This document shows positions 59,956 through 64,000 of a stretch of DNA of 64,000 nucleotides, in pieces. How positions within the stretch are numbered: the first letter of the stretch is position 1; each line of letters starts with the position of its first letter. A program made the translations under genes and the position numbers. The notes beneath the pieces were generated by a model. It was not told where the DNA came from and ran no database searches. It saw only the letters and a program-made list of their open reading frames with translations. This stretch comes from Burkholderia lata (GTDB lineage Bacteria > Pseudomonadota > Gammaproteobacteria > Burkholderiales > Burkholderiaceae), in the NCBI RefSeq assembly GCF_902499335.1, contig NZ_CABVQK010000018.1, forward strand, positions 62,001 to 126,000, read 5' to 3'.

Positions 59956-60567
59956 TTAACCGCAGGACACCGAAGAAAGCAAATTCAGCGGTTGCGAAGG
60001 CGCACCCTGTTGCGGTGCAATGACGGTGCCGTCGGTGACCGTCATCGCGCAATTATGCAGGCCGATGATTATGCCGGATTTCTCCGACTTCACCGGATCG
60101 AACGTCAGTTTCCATCGTTGTAGTGCGGGATCGCGGAACAGCGCGACGATGCCGAATGCCTGCGCTTCGCGTGAAACCTTCTCGGTTGCCGTATAGCGCT
60201 GGCCCGGAATCAGCGTGATTTCACGCACGTTCAGCAGATCCGCGCCCAGTGCGGCTTTTTCCTTGGTCGGATCCGTAAATGCGTCGAACGGCGCCTGCTG
60301 GAACGACGTCGGGTCCTTCAGCGTATAGAGCCGCACGACGAGCGCGAGCGGCTTGTTGTCGGTCGCGGCATTCAGGTTCGGTGCCGCGGCGAGCGTGAGG
60401 CCGAGGTTGCGCGGTGGCTTCTGCGCGTCGGGCAACTCGGGCTTGCCGATGCCGGCCGCGGACATCACGGCGCTTGCGGCCGAGCCGAGCAGCGGGGCGG
60501 CCGCGCATCCGGCCAGAAGGGCGCAGGCAACCAGTGGCAGCGCGTAGCGAATCATCAACGATCTCAT
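59956..60567 (-). CDS. tssJ: T6SS outer-membrane lipoprotein TssJ
   Basis: A 203-residue lipoprotein: signal peptide and lipobox LAGC, then the TssJ beta-sandwich with LALVVRLYTLKDPTSFQQAPFDAF, LLNVREITLIPGQRYTATEKV and FGIVALFRDPALQRWK. It is longer than many TssJ proteins through an Ala-rich segment after the lipobox. It anchors the membrane complex to the outer membrane through TssM. 102 bp before tssK. Confidence 0.94.
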   Translation of the reverse strand: MRSLMIRYALPLVACALLAGCAAAPLLGSAASAVMSAAGIGKPELPDAQKPPRNLGLTLAAAPNLNAATDNKPLALVVRLYTLKDPTSFQQAPFDAFTDPTKEKAALGADLLNVREITLIPGQRYTATEKVSREAQAFGIVALFRDPALQRWKLTFDPVKSEKSGIIIGLHNCAMTVTDGTVIAPQQGAPSQPLNLLSSVSCG

Positions 60568-60940
60568 CGTATTTCCGGCGTGCCGCCTTTATCCCTGTCA
60601 AATCTGCCGGGTATTTCCGCGTTCGCTGCGTATCCCCGGCATTGCACCGTTCAACTATTAAGCACGCCCGCGTCATGGCAGGCGTCCGGAAATTTTTTCC
60701 GCCATCCGGGCGGCGCGTCGCGCAACCAGTAAAACTTGCCCAATCCGGCCGAAAGAAAAATCGCTGCGAGCCCGCTGCGAGAGGCCATTGGAGGGGGTAG
60801 CGCCCGGTTTTAAAAGGAATTACTCTTCACACGACGATTGAATTATGAAAAATTGATCGGTACTATACCCGCGCGCTTCTTGCAAAGCAAAAGAACCAGA
60901 TTCTCAACGATTTAAAACTCACGCGCCGGTGGATATAACG
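60568..60940. promoter_or_regulatory. Divergent T6SS promoter region
   Basis: A 373-bp gene-free region between tssJ (minus) and the TPR lipoprotein gene (plus). It turns AT-rich from 60800. TTGAAT - 17 bp - TACTAT at 60838-60866 is a good sigma-70 type promoter for the rightward operon, leaving a leader of about 70 bp. No sigma-54 (GG-N10-GC) element was found on reading both strands. Confidence 0.55.
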
Positions 60941-61570
60941 ATGAAAGACCGTCTCTTCGCAAAACTGTCTGGGGTAGTAGTGGCTTGCGGCGTGATCGCC
61001 GGTTGTGCGAGCCAGCCTCCCGCACCGCCGACTGCCGAAGTGTTCAACAAGTCGCTGGCGGATGCGGACGCAGTTGCGAAGGCGGGGGACCAGGACAAGG
61101 CGCTCGGCCTGTATCAACAGCTCGCGAAGTCGGATCCGACGCGCGAAGAGCCGTGGTCGCGCATTGCGCAAATCCAGTTCGCCCAGAACCACTACGGCCA
61201 GGCAATCGTTGCCGCGCAGGAAGCGCTGCAGCGCGACGCGACCGACCGTCAGGCGAAGAGCGTGCTGGCCGTGGCCGGCCTGCGGATCGCGACGCAGTCG
61301 CTCGGCGAGCTGCGCCAGGATTCGTCGCTCGCGGGCGACGCGAAGTCGGATGCGCAGGCACTCGCGAAGCAGCTGCGCGATACGCTGGGCGAATCGGCGC
61401 TGTTCCCGCCGGAGACGAAGGCCGTGAAGCCGCGTCCGCCGCGCCGGGTCGTTCATCGTCCGAAGGCCGGCGCTGCACCGGCGGCCGAAGCAGCGGCGAC
61501 CAGCACGCCGACGCCGCCCACCACGCCGCAGAAGGGCGGCGCGGATCCGTTCGGCGCACTGCGCAACTGA
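60941..61570 (+). CDS. T6SS-associated TPR lipoprotein
   Basis: A 209-residue protein with a signal peptide and lipobox IAGC, followed by TPR-like helices (DADAVAKAGDQDKALGLYQQLAKSDPTREEPWSRIAQIQFAQNHYGQAIVAAQEALQ split over two repeats) and a Pro/Ala-rich tail. Such a gene stands at the head of tssB-tssC-hcp in Burkholderia T6SS clusters; its role is not settled, perhaps in assembly at the envelope. ATG 60941 is preferred over GTG 60929 because GGTGGA lies 8 bp upstream. Confidence 0.8.
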   Translation: MKDRLFAKLSGVVVACGVIAGCASQPPAPPTAEVFNKSLADADAVAKAGDQDKALGLYQQLAKSDPTREEPWSRIAQIQFAQNHYGQAIVAAQEALQRDATDRQAKSVLAVAGLRIATQSLGELRQDSSLAGDAKSDAQALAKQLRDTLGESALFPPETKAVKPRPPRRVVHRPKAGAAPAAEAAATSTPTPPTTPQKGGADPFGALRN

Positions 61571-61616
61571 CCGCAAAACTGACGCGATAACCACAACTAA
61601 CCTGGGAGCCGTCGAG

Positions 61617-62132
61617 ATGGCCAAGAAAGAAAGCATTCAGAAAAGCTTGCAGAAAATACGGCCGCCGCGCGTCCAATTGACCTACGAGGTCGAGAAGGGC
61701 GACGCGATCGAGGTGAAGGAACTGCCGTTCGTCGTCGGGGTCGTCGGCGATCTGGCGGGCCAGTCCGAAATCGAGCAGCCGAAGCTGCGCGACCGTAAAT
61801 TCGTCAACATCGATCGCGACAATTTCGACGACGTGATGAAGGCGATCGAGCCGCGTGCCGCGTTCCAGGTGGAAAACCGCCTGAGCCCGGAAGGCGGCAA
61901 GTTCGCGGTCGACCTGAAGTTCCGATCGCTGTCGGATTTCAGCCCGGACGAAGTCGTCGAACAGGTCGAGCCGCTGCGCCGCCTGCTCGAGGCGCGCTCG
62001 AAGCTCGCCGACCTGCGCAACAAGCTTGCCGGCAACGACAAGCTCGAGGATCTGCTGTCCGAGGTGCTGAAGAACACGCAGCAGCTGCAGGAGCTCGCGA
62101 AGGGCACGGGCGGCGACAAAGACGGCGAATGA
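61617..62132 (+). CDS. tssB: T6SS contractile sheath small subunit TssB
   Basis: A 171-residue VipA-type sheath protein. Typical segments: SIQKSLQKIRPPRVQLTYEVE, LPFVVGVVGDLAGQS, KFVNIDRDNFDDVMKAIEPR and the ClpV-facing C-terminal helix. It assembles with TssC into the contractile sheath. GGAG precedes the ATG and tssC follows 15 bp later. Confidence 0.97.
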   Translation: MAKKESIQKSLQKIRPPRVQLTYEVEKGDAIEVKELPFVVGVVGDLAGQSEIEQPKLRDRKFVNIDRDNFDDVMKAIEPRAAFQVENRLSPEGGKFAVDLKFRSLSDFSPDEVVEQVEPLRRLLEARSKLADLRNKLAGNDKLEDLLSEVLKNTQQLQELAKGTGGDKDGE

Positions 62133-62147
62133 CGACGGAGTGTTGAG

Positions 62148-63638
62148 ATGAACCAGCAAACGGCTGCGGCCCAAGCGAGCGGCGCGGACTACGCCGCCGG
62201 GACCTCGCTGCTCGACGATATCGTCGAGAAGAGCAAGGTCGCGAAATCCGATTCCGAGCATGCGCGTGCGAAGGACCTGATCGGTGAACTCGTGCACCAG
62301 GTGCTCGACGGCACGGTGATCGTGTCGGACAACCTGTCGGCCACGATCGACGCACGCGTCGCGGAACTCGACAGCCTGATTTCCACGCAGCTTTCCGCAG
62401 TGATGCACGCGCCGGAGTTCCAGCGCCTCGAAAGCACGTGGCGCGGGATGGATTACCTGGTCAAGGAAAGCAACACCGGCCAGACGATCAAGATCAAGGC
62501 GCTGCACGCACCGAAGCGCGACCTCGTGCGCGACTTCAAGGGCGCGAGCGAGTTCGACCAGAGCGCGCTGTTCAAGAAGGTCTACGAAGAAGAGTTCGGC
62601 ACGTTCGGCGGCTCGCCGTTCGGTGCGCTGATCGGCGATTACGAGATCTCGCGCCAGCCGGAAGACATGTACTTCATCGAGCAGATGTCGCACGTTGCAG
62701 CGGCCGCGCATGCGCCGTTCATCGCGTCGGCGTCGCCGGAGCTGCTCGGCCTCGAGTCGTTCTCCGACCTCGGCAAGCCGCGCGACCTCGGCAAGGTGTT
62801 CGATACGGTCGAATATGCGAAGTGGAAGTCGTTCCGCGACGCCGAAGATTCGCGCTACGTCGGCCTGACGCTGCCGCGCTTCCTCGGCCGCCTGCCGTTC
62901 AATCCGAAGGACGGCCAGACCGCGGAGAACTTCAACTTCGTCGAGGACGTCGACGGCACCGACCACGACAAGTACCTGTGGTGCAACGCCGCGTGGGCGT
63001 TCGCTGCGCGCCTGACGGCCGCATTCGACGACTTCGGCTGGTGCGCGGCGATCCGCGGCGTCGAAGGCGGCGGCCTCGTCGAGGACCTGCCGACCCACAC
63101 GTTCAAGACCGACGACGGTGAAGTCGCGCTGAAGTGCCCGACCGAAATCGCGATCACCGATCGCCGCGAGAAGGAGCTGAGCGACCTCGGCTTCATCCCG
63201 CTCGTCCATTGCAAGAACTCAGATTACGCCGCGTTCTTCGCTGCGCAGTCGGTGCAGAAACCCAAGAAATACAGCACCGACAGCGCGAATGCGAACGCCG
63301 TCCTGTCCGCCCAGCTTCAGTACATCTTCTCGGTATCGCGCGTTGCGCACTACCTGAAGGCGATGATGCGGGACAAGATCGGCAGCTTCGCATCGGCGCA
63401 GAACGTGGAGACTTTCCTCAACCGGTGGATTTCGCAGTACGTCCTGCTCGACGACAACGCCTCGCAGGAACAGAAGGCGCAATTTCCGCTGCGTGAGGCA
63501 TCCATACAAGTGTCGGAGATTCCGGGCAAGCCGGGCTCGTATCGTTCGGTCGCGTTCCTGCGCCCGCACTTTCAGCTCGACGAACTCTCGATTTCTCTGC
63601 GACTTGTCGCTGATCTGCCCAAACCGGCAAATTCATAA
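62148..63638 (+). CDS. tssC: T6SS contractile sheath large subunit TssC
   Basis: A 496-residue VipB-type sheath protein. Landmarks: WRGMDYLVKESNTGQTIKIKAL, FGTFGGSPFGALIGDYEI, LPRFLGRLPF, WCNAAWAFAARLTAAFDDFGWCAAIRGVEGGG and the end REASIQVSEIPGKPGSYRSVAFLRPHFQLDELSISLRLVADLP. Same operon as tssB. Confidence 0.98.
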   Translation: MNQQTAAAQASGADYAAGTSLLDDIVEKSKVAKSDSEHARAKDLIGELVHQVLDGTVIVSDNLSATIDARVAELDSLISTQLSAVMHAPEFQRLESTWRGMDYLVKESNTGQTIKIKALHAPKRDLVRDFKGASEFDQSALFKKVYEEEFGTFGGSPFGALIGDYEISRQPEDMYFIEQMSHVAAAAHAPFIASASPELLGLESFSDLGKPRDLGKVFDTVEYAKWKSFRDAEDSRYVGLTLPRFLGRLPFNPKDGQTAENFNFVEDVDGTDHDKYLWCNAAWAFAARLTAAFDDFGWCAAIRGVEGGGLVEDLPTHTFKTDDGEVALKCPTEIAITDRREKELSDLGFIPLVHCKNSDYAAFFAAQSVQKPKKYSTDSANANAVLSAQLQYIFSVSRVAHYLKAMMRDKIGSFASAQNVETFLNRWISQYVLLDDNASQEQKAQFPLREASIQVSEIPGKPGSYRSVAFLRPHFQLDELSISLRLVADLPKPANS

Positions 63639-63708
63639 GCGAGTAAATCGCCCGGGCGGGCCGCCTGGGTAGGACGTTAAAACCACCTCTTTGGGGAGTC
63701 GAAGGGCC

Positions 63709-64000
63709 ATGTTACATATGCACTTGCAGTTTGGTAGTCCCGCGGTGAAGGGCGAATCCGCGGACAAGGACCACCAGGGCTGGATCGAGCTGAAATCGTG
63801 GGATCACTCGATCGTTCAACCGCGTTCGGCAACCGCATCGACCGCTGGCGGTCACACGATGACGCGTTGCGAACACGGCGACATGATTTTCACGAAGGAA
63901 ATCGATTCGTCGAGCCCGCTGCTGTACCAACACGCTTCGGGCGGCACCACGTTCGACGAGGTGACGGTCCATTTCTCGCGCGCTGACGGTGAAGGCAAGC
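63709..64000 (+). CDS. hcp: T6SS tube protein Hcp (TssD), N-terminal part
   Basis: The window cuts this gene after 97 codons. The visible part (LQFGSPAVKGESADKDHQGWIELKSWDHSIVQPRS, then CEHGDMIFTKEIDSSSPLLYQHASGGTTFDEVTVHF) is a typical Hcp beta-barrel. Hcp hexamers stack into the inner tube and carry small effectors. A GAAGGG site precedes the ATG, 70 bp after tssC. Confidence 0.96.
   Translation, partial: MLHMHLQFGSPAVKGESADKDHQGWIELKSWDHSIVQPRSATASTAGGHTMTRCEHGDMIFTKEIDSSSPLLYQHASGGTTFDEVTVHFSRADGEGK

Overview
The window is GC-rich, densely coded and reads as a piece of chromosome 1 of a Burkholderia species, most likely of the cepacia complex. The grounds are the codon bias (third positions almost always G or C) and the gene neighbourhoods: mlaFEDACB-ibaG-murA-his-tat, petABC-sspAB and a type VI secretion (T6SS) core. 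The genus is an inference from gene content and order; no database was searched.

Layout. 1-2217: the end of a ugp glycerol-3-phosphate uptake operon (ugpE tail, ugpC, ugpQ). 2388-4026: an OmpW-type porin diverging from a RAYT/IS200-type transposase homologue that has lost all its catalytic residues. 4316-10571: gltBD, glutamate synthase. 10741-13925: a phytanoyl-CoA-dioxygenase-like enzyme, an AGCS amino-acid:sodium symporter and thpR. 14029-19430 (minus strand): a D-amino-acid dehydrogenase, an MFS transporter, an SDR protein lacking its catalytic Tyr, and a YddA/SbmA-like ABC exporter. 19664-23389: a TPP riboswitch followed by thiO-thiS-thiG-thiE. 23474-31167: the complete Mla lipid-transport operon with mlaA inside it, a YadGH-type ABC pair, ibaG and murA. 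31164-38932: a compact his operon (hisGDCB-marC-hisHAFIE), running on into a DUF4870 protein, hinT and tatABC (to 41502). 41715-47989: a DegS-like protease diverging from a NIF3 protein, cytochrome bc1 (petABC), sspA and sspB. 48008-48083: tRNA-Thr(UGU).

From about 48.1 kb the window becomes accessory. A compositionally mosaic gene (48726-50069) sits next to a PAAR spike-tip gene, bracketed by two near-identical hairpins. There follow a lipoprotein, a LytS/LytTR-type two-component pair, a small membrane protein and a cystine-type binding protein. Next comes a run of four small lower-GC genes (55676-57517) that look like orphan immunity proteins, with a possible decayed gene fragment. The window ends in a T6SS core: tssL-tssK-tssJ on the minus strand, diverging from a TPR lipoprotein, tssB, tssC and hcp (cut by the window end).

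How the parts relate. The Mla operon, murA, DegS-like protease and Tat genes all serve the cell envelope. gltBD, his, thi and ugp are basic nitrogen, amino-acid, cofactor and phosphate metabolism. The right-hand 16 kb looks like a T6SS neighbourhood that collects and loses effector/immunity cargo: an orphan PAAR with an associated protein but no toxin in view, and an immunity bank with no matching toxins. The most unusual items are the immunity bank, the intragenic GC step in the 48.7-50.1 kb gene with its flanking hairpin pair, and the catalytically dead RAYT homologue.
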